From assembly GCF_031998825.1 (NCBI RefSeq), contig NZ_DAMACX010000020.1, forward strand, positions 1-64,000: DNA of 64,000 nt. The letters are read 5' to 3'. A model generated the notes under the pieces. The model was not told the origin of the DNA, did not search any database, and worked only from the letters and a program-made list of their open reading frames with translations. This document shows positions 7,813 to 16,236 of this stretch, piece after piece. The translations under genes and the position numbers were made by a program. Each line of letters begins with the position of its first letter. The stretch's first letter is position 1. Source of the stretch: Pseudescherichia sp031998825 (GTDB taxonomy: Bacteria > Pseudomonadota > Gammaproteobacteria > Enterobacterales > Enterobacteriaceae).

Positions 7813-8471
7813 TAGAAATCAGCGGGCGCTTTAAACGTCATGCTGTTGCCGTACGCCGGATGCGTGATGGTCAACATCTCGGCGTGCAACTGTAGGCGGG
7901 GTGCCATCGCCAGCGCCTCGGGCGTGGCGTAGAAGCGGTCGCCCAGGATCGGGTGGCCCAACGCCAGCATATGCACGCGCAGCTGGTGCGAGCGCCCGGT
8001 AATGGGCTTCAGCTGCACGCGGGCGGTGTTATCCGCCGCGTACTCCAGCACCGTATACTCGGTCTGCGCCGCCTTACCGGTCTCATGACACACCATCTGC
8101 TTCGGGCGGTTCGGCCAGTCGCAGATCAGCGGCAGATCGATCAAACCCTCCGCCTTCTCAGGATGTCCCCACACGCGGGCCACGTACTGCTTCTTCGGCT
8201 CGCGCTCGCGGAACTGGCGCTTTAGCTCCCGCTCCGCGGCTTTGGTCAGCGCCACTACGATCACGCCGCTGGTGGCCATATCCAGACGATGCACCGACTC
8301 CGCCAGCGGATAGTCGCGCTGAATGCGCGTCATCACGCTGTCTTTATGCTCGTCCAGCCGTCCCGGCACGGAGAGCAGGCCGCTCGGCTTGTTAATCACC
8401 ATAATGTGCTCGTCCTGGTATAACACGACCAGCCAGGGCGACTGCGGCGGATTGTAGGGCTCCATCAACAT
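7812..8471 (-). CDS. rluA: Dual-specificity rRNA/tRNA pseudouridine synthase
   Basis: RluA makes pseudouridine at 23S rRNA position 746 and at position 32 of several tRNAs. The 219-residue protein is the same length as in E. coli and has the family motif HRLDMATSG with the catalytic Asp64, plus the GRSHQLRVH motif. AGGAA six bases upstream supports the ATG at 8471. It follows rapA by 12 bases and is probably in its operon. In E. coli, djlA and lptD lie on the far side of rluA; here yggN does. Confidence 0.97.
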   Translation of the reverse strand: MLMEPYNPPQSPWLVVLYQDEHIMVINKPSGLLSVPGRLDEHKDSVMTRIQRDYPLAESVHRLDMATSGVIVVALTKAAERELKRQFREREPKKQYVARVWGHPEKAEGLIDLPLICDWPNRPKQMVCHETGKAAQTEYTVLEYAADNTARVQLKPITGRSHQLRVHMLALGHPILGDRFYATPEALAMAPRLQLHAEMLTITHPAYGNSMTFKAPADF

Positions 8472-8483
8472 AACGGGTTCCTG

Positions 8484-11390
8484 TTACTGGTGCGTGACCA
8501 CAATAAGACGCAGGGCATCGAGACGCCAGCCCGCCTGGGCAAGGCTATCGAGCACCTGCTGACGGTTGCTCTCGATGGCAGCCAGCTCATCATCACGGAT
8601 GTTCGGGTTTACCGCCTTCAGCGCTTCCAGACGTGACAGCTCTGCCGAGAGACGTTCATCCGCCTCCTGACGCGCCGCAGCGATCAGCGCCTTCGCCGCG
8701 CTCTCGATCTGTGCTTCACCCAGCTGCAGGATCGCGTGCACGTCCTGCTGCACCGCGTTCACCAGCTTGCTGCCGGTGTGGCGGTTGACCGCGCTCAGCT
8801 GGCGGTTGAAGGTCTCAAACTCCACCTGGGCGGCAAGGTTGTTGCCGTTTTTATCCAGCAGCATACGCACCGGCGTGGCAGGCAGGAAGCGGTTAAGCTG
8901 AAGCTGCTTCGGTGCCTGCGCCTCGACGACGTAGATCAGCTCAAGCAGCAGGGTGCCCACCGGCAGCGCCTTGTTTTTCAGCAGGGAGATGGTGCTGCTG
9001 CCGGTATCGCCGGAGAGGATCAGATCCAGACCGTTGCGGATCAGCGGATGCTCCCAGGTGACGAACTGGGCATCTTCCCGCGACAGGGCCAGGTCGCGCT
9101 CAAAGGTGATGGTGCAGCCATCTTCCGGCAGGCCAGGGAAGTCGGGAACCAGCATGTGATCGGACGGGGTCAGCACGATCATGTTCTCACCGCGATCGTC
9201 CTGGTTGACGCCCACGATATCAAACAGGTTCATGGCAAAGGCGATCAGTCCGGTATCATCATCCTGCTCTTCGATGCTCTCTGCCAGCGCCTGCGCTTTT
9301 TCACCGCCGTTGGAGTGGATCTCCAGCAGGCGATCGCGGCCCTGCTCGAGCTGGGCCTTCAATGCCTCGTGCTGCTCGCGGCAGGTTTTGATCAGCTCGT
9401 CGAAGCCTTCGGTCTCTTCCGGCGCGGCGAGGTAGCCAATCAGATCGCTGTGCACCTGGTCGTAGATAGTGCGGCCGGTAGGGCAGGTGTGCTCAAAGGC
9501 GTCGAGGCCTTCATGGAACCAGCGCACCAGCACCGACTGGGCGGTCTTTTCCAGATAGGGAACGTGGATCTGGATATCGTGCGCCTGACCGATACGATCC
9601 AGACGACCGATACGCTGCTCCAGCAGATCCGGGTTAAACGGCAGGTCGAACATCACCAGGTGGCTGGCGAACTGGAAGTTGCGCCCCTCGGAGCCGATTT
9701 CGGAGCAGAGCAGCACCTGCGCGCCGCTGTCCTCTTCACCAAACCAGGCGGCGGCCCGGTCGCGCTCAACGATGGACATGCCTTCGTGGAACACAGCGGC
9801 ACGGATGCCTTCACGCTCGCGCAGCACCTGCTCCAGCTGGAGGGCGGTGGCAGCTTTGGCGCAGATCACCAGCACCTTCTGCGAACGGTGGCTGGTCAGG
9901 TAGCCCATCAGCCACTCTACGCGCGGGTCGAAGTTCCACCAGGTGCCGGTATCGCCTTCGAACTCCTGGTAGATCTGCTCCGGGTAGAGCATGTCGCGAG
10001 CGCGCTCTTCGGCGCTCTTGCGTGCGCCCATGATGCCGGAGACCTTAATAGCGGTCTGGTATTGGGTCGGCAGCGGCAGCTTGATGGTGTGCAGCTCGCG
10101 TTTCGGGAAGCCCTTCACGCCGTTACGGGTGTTACGGAACAGCACGCGGCTGGTGCCGTGGCGATCCATCAGCATGGAGACCAGCTCCTGACGCGCCGCC
10201 TCTGCGCCGTCGCGATCGCTGTTAGCGGTTTGCAGCAGCGGTTCAATATCCTGCTCACCAATCAGATCGCTCAGGGTGTTCAGCTCGCTGTCGCTCAGAT
10301 GCTTGCCCGCCAGCAGCATCGCCACGGCATCGGCCACCGGACGGTAGTTCTGCTGCTCTTCAACAAACTGCTCGAAATCATGGAAACGGTTCGGATCCAG
10401 CAGGCGCAGACGGGCGAAGTGGCTCTCCAGACCCAGCTGCTCCGGCGTAGCGGTCAGCAGCAGCACGCCCGGCACGCGCTCGGCCAGCTGTTCAATCGCC
10501 ATGTACTCGCGGCTCGGTGCCTCTTCGCTCCACACCAGGTGGTGCGCTTCATCAACCACCAGCATGTCCCACTCGGCGTCGCACAGGTGCTCCAGGCGCT
10601 GCTTGCTGCGGCGCACGAAGTCCAGGGAGCAGATCACCAGCTGTTCGGTCTCAAACGGGTTATCGGCCTCGTGCTGGGCCTCCGCGTAGCGCTCATCATC
10701 AAACAGCGCGAAGCGCAGGTTGAAGCGGCGCAGCATCTCCACCAGCCACTGGTGTTGCAGGGTCTCCGGCACCACCACCAGCACGCGCTCTGCCGCACCG
10801 GCCAGCAGCTGCTGGTGCAGGATCATCCCTGCCTCGATGGTTTTACCCAGGCCAACTTCATCCGCCAGCAGCACGCGTGGCGCATGGCGACGGCCCACGT
10901 CGTGGGCAATGTGCAGCTGGTGCGGGATCAGGCTGGTGCGCTGGCCGCGCAGGCCGCTCCACGGCATCCGGTACTGCTCGCTCTGGTATTTACGTGCGCG
11001 GTAGCGCAGGGAGAAGCGATCCATGCGGTCGATCTGCCCGGCGAACAGGCGGTCCTGCGGCTTGCTGAACACCAGCTTGCTGTCGAGCAGCACTTCACGC
11101 AGCGCCACGTCGGTTTCGCCGGTATCCAGACGCGTGCCGGTGTAGGTCAGCAGACCGTTTTGCTCTTTTACGTCATCAATGGTGAGCTGCCAGCCTTCGT
11201 GGCTGGTCACCGTATCGCCTGGATTAAACATTACGCGAGTAACCGGGGAGTCACTGCGGGAGTAGAGACGGTTCTCTCCGGTTGAGGAGAAGAGCAGCGT
11301 AACGGTACGCGCATCCATCGCTACAACGGTTCCCAGTCCGAGTTCGCTTTCTGTATCGCTGATCCAGCGTTGACCAAGTGTAAAAGGCAT
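8484..11390 (-). CDS. rapA: RNA polymerase-associated ATPase RapA
   Basis: RapA is a Swi2/Snf2 ATPase that binds RNA polymerase and helps recycle it after transcription. The 968-residue length equals that of E. coli. N-terminal Tudor-like domains (about 1-110) are followed by the helicase lobe with Walker A in DEVGLGKTIEAG and the DEAH box (VVDEAHHL), then the second lobe with QRIGRLDRIGQ, and C-terminal domains. It is read on the minus strand, after polB, with a 152-base gap that may hold its own promoter, although I see no convincing one. Confidence 0.97.
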   Translation of the reverse strand: MPFTLGQRWISDTESELGLGTVVAMDARTVTLLFSSTGENRLYSRSDSPVTRVMFNPGDTVTSHEGWQLTIDDVKEQNGLLTYTGTRLDTGETDVALREVLLDSKLVFSKPQDRLFAGQIDRMDRFSLRYRARKYQSEQYRMPWSGLRGQRTSLIPHQLHIAHDVGRRHAPRVLLADEVGLGKTIEAGMILHQQLLAGAAERVLVVVPETLQHQWLVEMLRRFNLRFALFDDERYAEAQHEADNPFETEQLVICSLDFVRRSKQRLEHLCDAEWDMLVVDEAHHLVWSEEAPSREYMAIEQLAERVPGVLLLTATPEQLGLESHFARLRLLDPNRFHDFEQFVEEQQNYRPVADAVAMLLAGKHLSDSELNTLSDLIGEQDIEPLLQTANSDRDGAEAARQELVSMLMDRHGTSRVLFRNTRNGVKGFPKRELHTIKLPLPTQYQTAIKVSGIMGARKSAEERARDMLYPEQIYQEFEGDTGTWWNFDPRVEWLMGYLTSHRSQKVLVICAKAATALQLEQVLREREGIRAAVFHEGMSIVERDRAAAWFGEEDSGAQVLLCSEIGSEGRNFQFASHLVMFDLPFNPDLLEQRIGRLDRIGQAHDIQIHVPYLEKTAQSVLVRWFHEGLDAFEHTCPTGRTIYDQVHSDLIGYLAAPEETEGFDELIKTCREQHEALKAQLEQGRDRLLEIHSNGGEKAQALAESIEEQDDDTGLIAFAMNLFDIVGVNQDDRGENMIVLTPSDHMLVPDFPGLPEDGCTITFERDLALSREDAQFVTWEHPLIRNGLDLILSGDTGSSTISLLKNKALPVGTLLLELIYVVEAQAPKQLQLNRFLPATPVRMLLDKNGNNLAAQVEFETFNRQLSAVNRHTGSKLVNAVQQDVHAILQLGEAQIESAAKALIAAARQEADERLSAELSRLEALKAVNPNIRDDELAAIESNRQQVLDSLAQAGWRLDALRLIVVTHQ

Positions 11391-11542
11391 AGTTATTCGG
11401 CTCTATATCTCAAATTGCAGGCAATAGTTAGACCACCGTCATGGGATGACAGCGCGTCAAAAATTGGGGCCAGGATTGGAAAGGGCGCTATGGTACTGGA
11501 TGCTGAGATGATAGTCACCCGTTCGTCATCATTCAAAACGCA

Positions 11543-13900
11543 CTAAAAGAGTCCCATCTGCCCCGTCACCAGTGTAGCAAAGTCATCGCCCATAAACGGC
11601 AGGATGCCCTCTGCCACCGGCTGTAGCTGGCGAGTTAAGTAGTGATCGTAGTCCAGCGGCGACTGTTGGTAGTCCACCGGCTCGGGGCCGTGGGTGGTCC
11701 AGACGTATTTGATGGTGCCGCGCTTCTGGTACTGCAACGCCCGGCCGCGCTTCTGGTTTTGCTCATCCGCCAGCCTCGCCGCCCGCACGTGGGGGGGCAC
11801 GTTGCGCTGGTACTCCGCCAGCGGACGGCGCAGGCGCTTGCGATAGACCAGCTGGCTATCCAGCTCGCCCGCCATCAACTGGGCAATGGTCTCGCGGATG
11901 TAATCCTGATACGGCTCGCGGCGGAAAATGCGCAGGTAGAGCGCCTGCTGGAACGTCTGCGCCAGCGGCGTCCAGTCGGTGCGCACCGTCTCCAGACCCT
12001 TGAAAACCATGCGCTGGCTGTCGCCCTCCTGAATCAGTCCGGCGTAGCGCTTCTTGCTGCCGGTATCCGCCCCGCGAATGGTCGGCATCAGGAAGCGGCA
12101 GAAGTGGGTTTCGAACTCCAGCTCCAGCGCGCTGGTTAAGCCTTTGCTGGCGAGATGCTCCCGCCACCAGTCGTTGACCAGCTCCACCAGCGCCTGGCCG
12201 ATGCGCGCGGCCTCCTCTTCGCTATGGGCGTGCTTCAGCCAGACGAAGGTGGAGTCCGTGTCGCCGTAGATCACCTCGTAACCCTGGGACTCGATCAGGG
12301 TTTTGGTCTGACGCATGATCTCATGCCCGCGCATGGTGATCGACGACGCCAGCCGGGGATCGAAGAAGCGGCAGGCGCTGGTGCCCAGCACGCCGTAAAA
12401 GGCGTTCATGATGATCTTCAGCGCCTGGGAGAGCGGCTTGTTACCCTGGCGTTTGGCCTCATCGCGGCCGTGCCAGATCTGGCCGACAATCTCCGGCAGG
12501 CAGTGCTTCTCGCGGGAGAACCACGCCCCAAGAAAGCCCTCGCTACTGTGGGTTTCGTCCGGCTGTGCCATGCCCTCTATCAGCCCCACCGGATCGATCA
12601 GAAAGGTGCGAATGATCGACGGGTAGAGGCTCTTATAGTCCAGCACCAGCACCGAGTCATACAGGCCGGGCGTGGAGTCCATCACATAGCCGCCGGGGCT
12701 GGCCTGCGGCGGCACGTCACCGAGATTCGGGGCCACGTAGCCCGCCCGGTGCATGCGGGGAAAATAGAGATGGCTGAAGGCCGCTACCGACCCGCCGTGG
12801 CGATCCACAGGCAGACCGTTGACCGAGGCGCGCTCGAGCAGGAAGGGCATGATCGCGGTCTTATGGAAAATGCGCGTCACCAGCTCGCAGTCTTTCAGGT
12901 TGTAGGTGGCGAGGGCTGGCTTATCTTCATTGAAGCGTCGCTCAATCTCGTCCATTCGGTCCCACGGGTTATCGATCGACTTGCCTTCCCCGAGCAGCTC
13001 CCGGGCTACCGACTCAAGAGAGAATGACTGGAAGTTCCAGAAGGCGGACTTCAGGGCATCGATGCCGTCGATAATCAGCCGGCCCGCCATCTGGGCAAAG
13101 AAGACGCCGTTCTTGAAGCCGTGCTCGCGCCACTCCAGCTCGCTGTTGCCACGTCCCAGCCGCAGCGGGACGCCGTAGCGCTCGGCATGCTTCTGTAACA
13201 CGCGGAGATCGAACTGCACCACGTTCCAGCCGATCAGCACGTCCGGATCGTGGGCGGCAAACCAGGCGTTGAGCTTCTCCAGCAGCTGCCGACGGCTGGC
13301 AACGTACTCCAGATGAAAGTCGAGGCCCGAGGCGTCGCCGTTTTCCGGCCCGAGCATATAGACCGTGCGCTGGCCGCACCCTTCCAGCCCGATGCAGTAC
13401 AGCTCGCCGTGGCGGGTGGTTTCGATATCCAGCGAGACCCACTTCAGCGGCGGGCGGTAGTGCGGGCTGGGCTTCAGGCGGGCATTCACCAGCGCGCCGT
13501 CGCGCGCTTCGCCGCTGACCCACACCGGGGCGGTGATAAAACGCTCCATCAGAAAACGCTCCGGCGGGCGGACGTCGGCTTCGTACAGGGTTACGCCGCC
13601 CTCGCGGAGCAGTTTCTCGTAGCGCATCAGCTGGCGATGGGCACGGCAGTAGAGGCCGTGCACCGGCTGGCGGCTGAAGTCTTTCAGCTCAAGCGGCGTC
13701 AGGCGGTAATGGCTTTCACCCGCGAGGATCCGCTGTGCCTGGGGCACCTGCGCCGAGGGGATAAACGCCACCGACTCCTGCACGGGCAGCACCACCCGTA
13801 GCGGGCCGCTGTCGGTTGCCAGCCAGAATTCGATCTCGGTGCCCTGAGGGGTATCCCGCCAGTGCCGGGTCAGTAAAAAGCCTTCTTGCGCCTGCGCCAC
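11543..13900 (-). CDS. polB: DNA polymerase II
   Basis: Pol II is the SOS-induced family B polymerase used in replication restart and translesion synthesis. The 785-residue protein (783 in E. coli) has the exonuclease motif SLDIETTRHGE, polymerase motif A (DYKSLYPSI) and motif C (YGDTDS), and ends in GQMGLF. The start is GTG at 13900, as in E. coli. The extra two residues lie near the N-terminus (MAQAQEGF). A LexA-like box and a terminator-like hairpin lie between araD and the start codon. Confidence 0.97.
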   Translation of the reverse strand: MAQAQEGFLLTRHWRDTPQGTEIEFWLATDSGPLRVVLPVQESVAFIPSAQVPQAQRILAGESHYRLTPLELKDFSRQPVHGLYCRAHRQLMRYEKLLREGGVTLYEADVRPPERFLMERFITAPVWVSGEARDGALVNARLKPSPHYRPPLKWVSLDIETTRHGELYCIGLEGCGQRTVYMLGPENGDASGLDFHLEYVASRRQLLEKLNAWFAAHDPDVLIGWNVVQFDLRVLQKHAERYGVPLRLGRGNSELEWREHGFKNGVFFAQMAGRLIIDGIDALKSAFWNFQSFSLESVARELLGEGKSIDNPWDRMDEIERRFNEDKPALATYNLKDCELVTRIFHKTAIMPFLLERASVNGLPVDRHGGSVAAFSHLYFPRMHRAGYVAPNLGDVPPQASPGGYVMDSTPGLYDSVLVLDYKSLYPSIIRTFLIDPVGLIEGMAQPDETHSSEGFLGAWFSREKHCLPEIVGQIWHGRDEAKRQGNKPLSQALKIIMNAFYGVLGTSACRFFDPRLASSITMRGHEIMRQTKTLIESQGYEVIYGDTDSTFVWLKHAHSEEEAARIGQALVELVNDWWREHLASKGLTSALELEFETHFCRFLMPTIRGADTGSKKRYAGLIQEGDSQRMVFKGLETVRTDWTPLAQTFQQALYLRIFRREPYQDYIRETIAQLMAGELDSQLVYRKRLRRPLAEYQRNVPPHVRAARLADEQNQKRGRALQYQKRGTIKYVWTTHGPEPVDYQQSPLDYDHYLTRQLQPVAEGILPFMGDDFATLVTGQMGLF

Positions 13901-13920
13901 GCCGTGTTCTCATAAAATAA

Positions 13921-13945
13921 AACCAGGCGTTATTATAGCCTGGTT
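13921..13945 (-). terminator. Terminator-like hairpin between araD and polB
   Basis: AACCAGGC and GCCTGGTT form an 8-bp stem followed on the minus strand by TTTATTTTAT. It can end araBAD transcription. It lies downstream of the LexA box and upstream of the polB GTG, so polB transcripts starting at that box must also pass through it. Confidence 0.75.
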
Positions 13946-13955
13946 TCACTGTTTT

Positions 13956-13975
13956 AGCTGGGTTTTTATACAGTC
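13956..13975 (-). promoter_or_regulatory. LexA (SOS) box for polB
   Basis: On the minus strand GACTGTATAAAAACCCAGCT keeps the CTGT...CAG arms of the LexA consensus (CTG-N10-CAG) and resembles the known polB SOS box of E. coli. It directly abuts the araD stop codon. Repression by LexA and induction after DNA damage are inferred from this match. Confidence 0.75.
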
Positions 13976-14671
13976 TTACTGGCCATAATAGGCCTTCGCC
14001 CCATGCTTGCGCAGGTAGTGCTTATCCAGCAGCGTCTGCTGCATCGCGGGCAGATCCGGGGTGAGCTGGCGACAGAAGATACCCATGTAGGCGACCTCCT
14101 CCAGCACGATGGCGTTATGCACCGCGTCGTCGGCGTTCTTGCCCCAGGCAAAGGGACCGTGGGAGTGCACCAGCACGCCGGGCATCTGAGCAGCGTCGAT
14201 GCCTTGATGTTTAAAGGTCTCGACGATCACCTCACCGGTCTCCCACTCATACTCGCCGTTAATTTCGGCATCGGTCATTTTGCGGGTGCAGGGGATAGGG
14301 CCGTAGAAGTAGTCGGCGTGGGTAGTGCCGGTAGCCGGAATAGACTGTCCCGCCTGCGCCCAGATGGTGGCGTGACGCGAGTGGGTATGCACAATGCCGC
14401 CGATGGTGGGGAAAGCCTGGTAGAGCAGGCGATGGGTCGGGGTGTCGGAGGAGGGTTTTTTCGTCCCCTCGACCACCTCGCCGGTTTCGATGCTCACCAC
14501 CACCATATCCTCTGCGGTCATTACGCCGTAGTCGACGCCCGAGGGCTTGATGACAAACACGCCGCGCTCGCGATCCACGGCGCTGACGTTGCCCCAGGTG
14601 AGGGTGACCAGATTATGTTTCGGCAGGGCCAGGTTGGCTTCCAGCACCTGGCGTTTGAGATCTTCAAGCAT
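13976..14671 (-). CDS. araD: L-ribulose-5-phosphate 4-epimerase
   Basis: AraD converts L-ribulose 5-phosphate to D-xylulose 5-phosphate, the last step that feeds arabinose into the pentose phosphate pathway. It is a class II aldolase/epimerase of 231 residues, as in E. coli, with the zinc-binding histidines in VHTHSRHATIWAQ and VHSHGPFAWG. GGAG upstream of the ATG at 14671 fixes the start; an open frame extends four codons further. It is the third gene of araBAD, separated from araA by a short REP element. Confidence 0.97.
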   Translation of the reverse strand: MLEDLKRQVLEANLALPKHNLVTLTWGNVSAVDRERGVFVIKPSGVDYGVMTAEDMVVVSIETGEVVEGTKKPSSDTPTHRLLYQAFPTIGGIVHTHSRHATIWAQAGQSIPATGTTHADYFYGPIPCTRKMTDAEINGEYEWETGEVIVETFKHQGIDAAQMPGVLVHSHGPFAWGKNADDAVHNAIVLEEVAYMGIFCRQLTPDLPAMQQTLLDKHYLRKHGAKAYYGQ

Positions 14672-14683
14672 AGTTATCTCCAC

Positions 14684-14714
14684 GTAGGCCCGGTAAGCGC
14701 AGCGCCACCGGGCG
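14684..14714. repeat. REP element between araA and araD
   Basis: GTAGGCCCGGTAAGCGCAGC followed by GCCACCGGGCG is a typical enterobacterial REP palindrome (arms CCCGGT/ACCGGG). A related copy lies at 26479-26510, and a more diverged one at 59666-59696. Here it is inside the araBAD operon, where REPs can stabilise upstream mRNA and lower expression of the distal gene. Confidence 0.8.
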
Positions 14715-14722
14715 TTACGGAC

Positions 14723-16225
14723 TTAACGTTTAGAGCCGTAATAGACTTCGTTCCAGCGCAGCGCATCTTTGAACGCCGGCAGGCGGGTATCGTTATCGAT
14801 CACCGCCAGCTCAATGTCGTGCAGCTCGGCGAACTGGCGCATGTCGCTGAGATCCAGCGCGTGGCTGAAGACGGTGTGGTGCGCGCCCCCGGCAACGATC
14901 CACGCCTCGGAGGCGGTAGCCAGATCCGGCTGGGCTTTCCACAGCGCGTTGGCCACCGGCAGCTTCGGCAGCTGGTGCGGGGTCTCGACGGAATCAACGC
15001 AGTTCACCAGCAGGCGGAAACGATCCCCCAGATCGATCAGGCTGGCGTTGATCGCCGGGCCGGTTTTGGTCGAGAAGATCAGGCGGGCCGGATCGGCTTT
15101 GCCGCCGATGCCGAGGTACTGCACGTCGAGGATCGGTTTCTCATCCAGGGCGATGGTCGGGCACACTTCCAGCATATGGGAGCCGAGCACCAGATCGTTG
15201 CCGTCCTCAAAGTGGTAGGTGTAGTCCTCCATAAAGGAGGTGCCGCCCTGCAGACCGGTTGCCATCACCTTCATGATGCGAAGCAGGGCGGCGGTTTTCC
15301 AGTCGCCTTCGCCCGCAAAGCCGTAGCCCTGCTGCATCAGGCGCTGCACGGCGAGGCCCGGGAGCTGCTTCAGACCGTGCAGATCTTCAAAGGTGGTGGT
15401 GAAGGCGTGGAAGCCACCCTGCTCAAGGAAGCGTTTCATGCCCAGCTCAATGCGGGCGGCGTCAATCACGTTCTGGCGTTTATCGCCGTTAACCTGTGCG
15501 GCAGCGGTCAGGCGGTAGCTGCTCTCATACTCATCCACCAGCGCACTGATATCGCCTTCGCTGATGTCGTTAACCACCTGCACCAGATCGCCCACCGCCC
15601 AGGTATTCACTGAGAAGCCGAACTTGATCTGCGCCGCCACTTTATCGCCGTCGGTTACCGCGACTTCACGCATGTTGTCGCCGAAGCGGCACACTTTCAG
15701 ATGGCGGGTATCCTGTTTGGAGACCGCGTGGCGCATCCATGCCCCGATGCGCTGCTGGGCTTTCCCATCCTGCCAGTGGCCGGTCACCACGCTGTGCTGC
15801 TGGCGCATCCGCGCGCCGATAAAGCCGAACTCGCGGCCGCCGTGCGCGGTCTGGTTCAGGTTCATAAAGTCCATGTCGATACTGTCCCACGGCAGGGAAG
15901 CGTTGAACTGGGTATGGAACTGCAGCAGCGGCTTGTTCAGGATGGTCAGGCCGTTGATCCACATTTTGGCCGGAGAGAAGGTGTGCAGCCACACCACCAG
16001 GCCCGCACACCTGTCGTCGTAGTTGGCGTCGCGGCAGATAGCGGTGATCTCATCCGGCGAGGTGCCGAGCGGCTTCAGTACCAGCTTGCAGGGCAGTTTG
16101 GCTTCGCCGTTCAGAGCGTTCACCACCTGCTCAGCGTGCTGCGTGACCTGGCGCAGGGTCTCCGGGCCATAGAGATGCTGGCTGCCAATCACAAACCATA
16201 CTTCGTAGTTATTAAAAATAGTCAT
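14723..16225 (-). CDS. araA: L-arabinose isomerase
   Basis: AraA interconverts L-arabinose and L-ribulose. The 500-residue protein has the same length as in E. coli and reads through the full family, including the metal-binding glutamates in FAGEGDWKTAA and SFMEDYTYH, and the metal-binding histidines in GSHMLEVCP and GGAHHTVFSH. It follows araB by 11 bases, so the two are co-transcribed from the araB promoter. Confidence 0.97.
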   Translation of the reverse strand: MTIFNNYEVWFVIGSQHLYGPETLRQVTQHAEQVVNALNGEAKLPCKLVLKPLGTSPDEITAICRDANYDDRCAGLVVWLHTFSPAKMWINGLTILNKPLLQFHTQFNASLPWDSIDMDFMNLNQTAHGGREFGFIGARMRQQHSVVTGHWQDGKAQQRIGAWMRHAVSKQDTRHLKVCRFGDNMREVAVTDGDKVAAQIKFGFSVNTWAVGDLVQVVNDISEGDISALVDEYESSYRLTAAAQVNGDKRQNVIDAARIELGMKRFLEQGGFHAFTTTFEDLHGLKQLPGLAVQRLMQQGYGFAGEGDWKTAALLRIMKVMATGLQGGTSFMEDYTYHFEDGNDLVLGSHMLEVCPTIALDEKPILDVQYLGIGGKADPARLIFSTKTGPAINASLIDLGDRFRLLVNCVDSVETPHQLPKLPVANALWKAQPDLATASEAWIVAGGAHHTVFSHALDLSDMRQFAELHDIELAVIDNDTRLPAFKDALRWNEVYYGSKR

Positions 16226-16236
16226 TATCGTGTCCT

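Noticed and set aside
8736..11285. Plus-strand open frame of 849 codons antisense to rapA
   Set aside because: It is a shadow of the strongly biased rapA codons; the translation is rich in His, Gln, Leu and Ala with no domain, and rapA on the other strand is complete.
14003..15613. Plus-strand open frame of 536 codons antisense to araD and araA
   Set aside because: It runs across two genuine genes and the REP element between them, with no family features; an artefact of GC-rich codon use.
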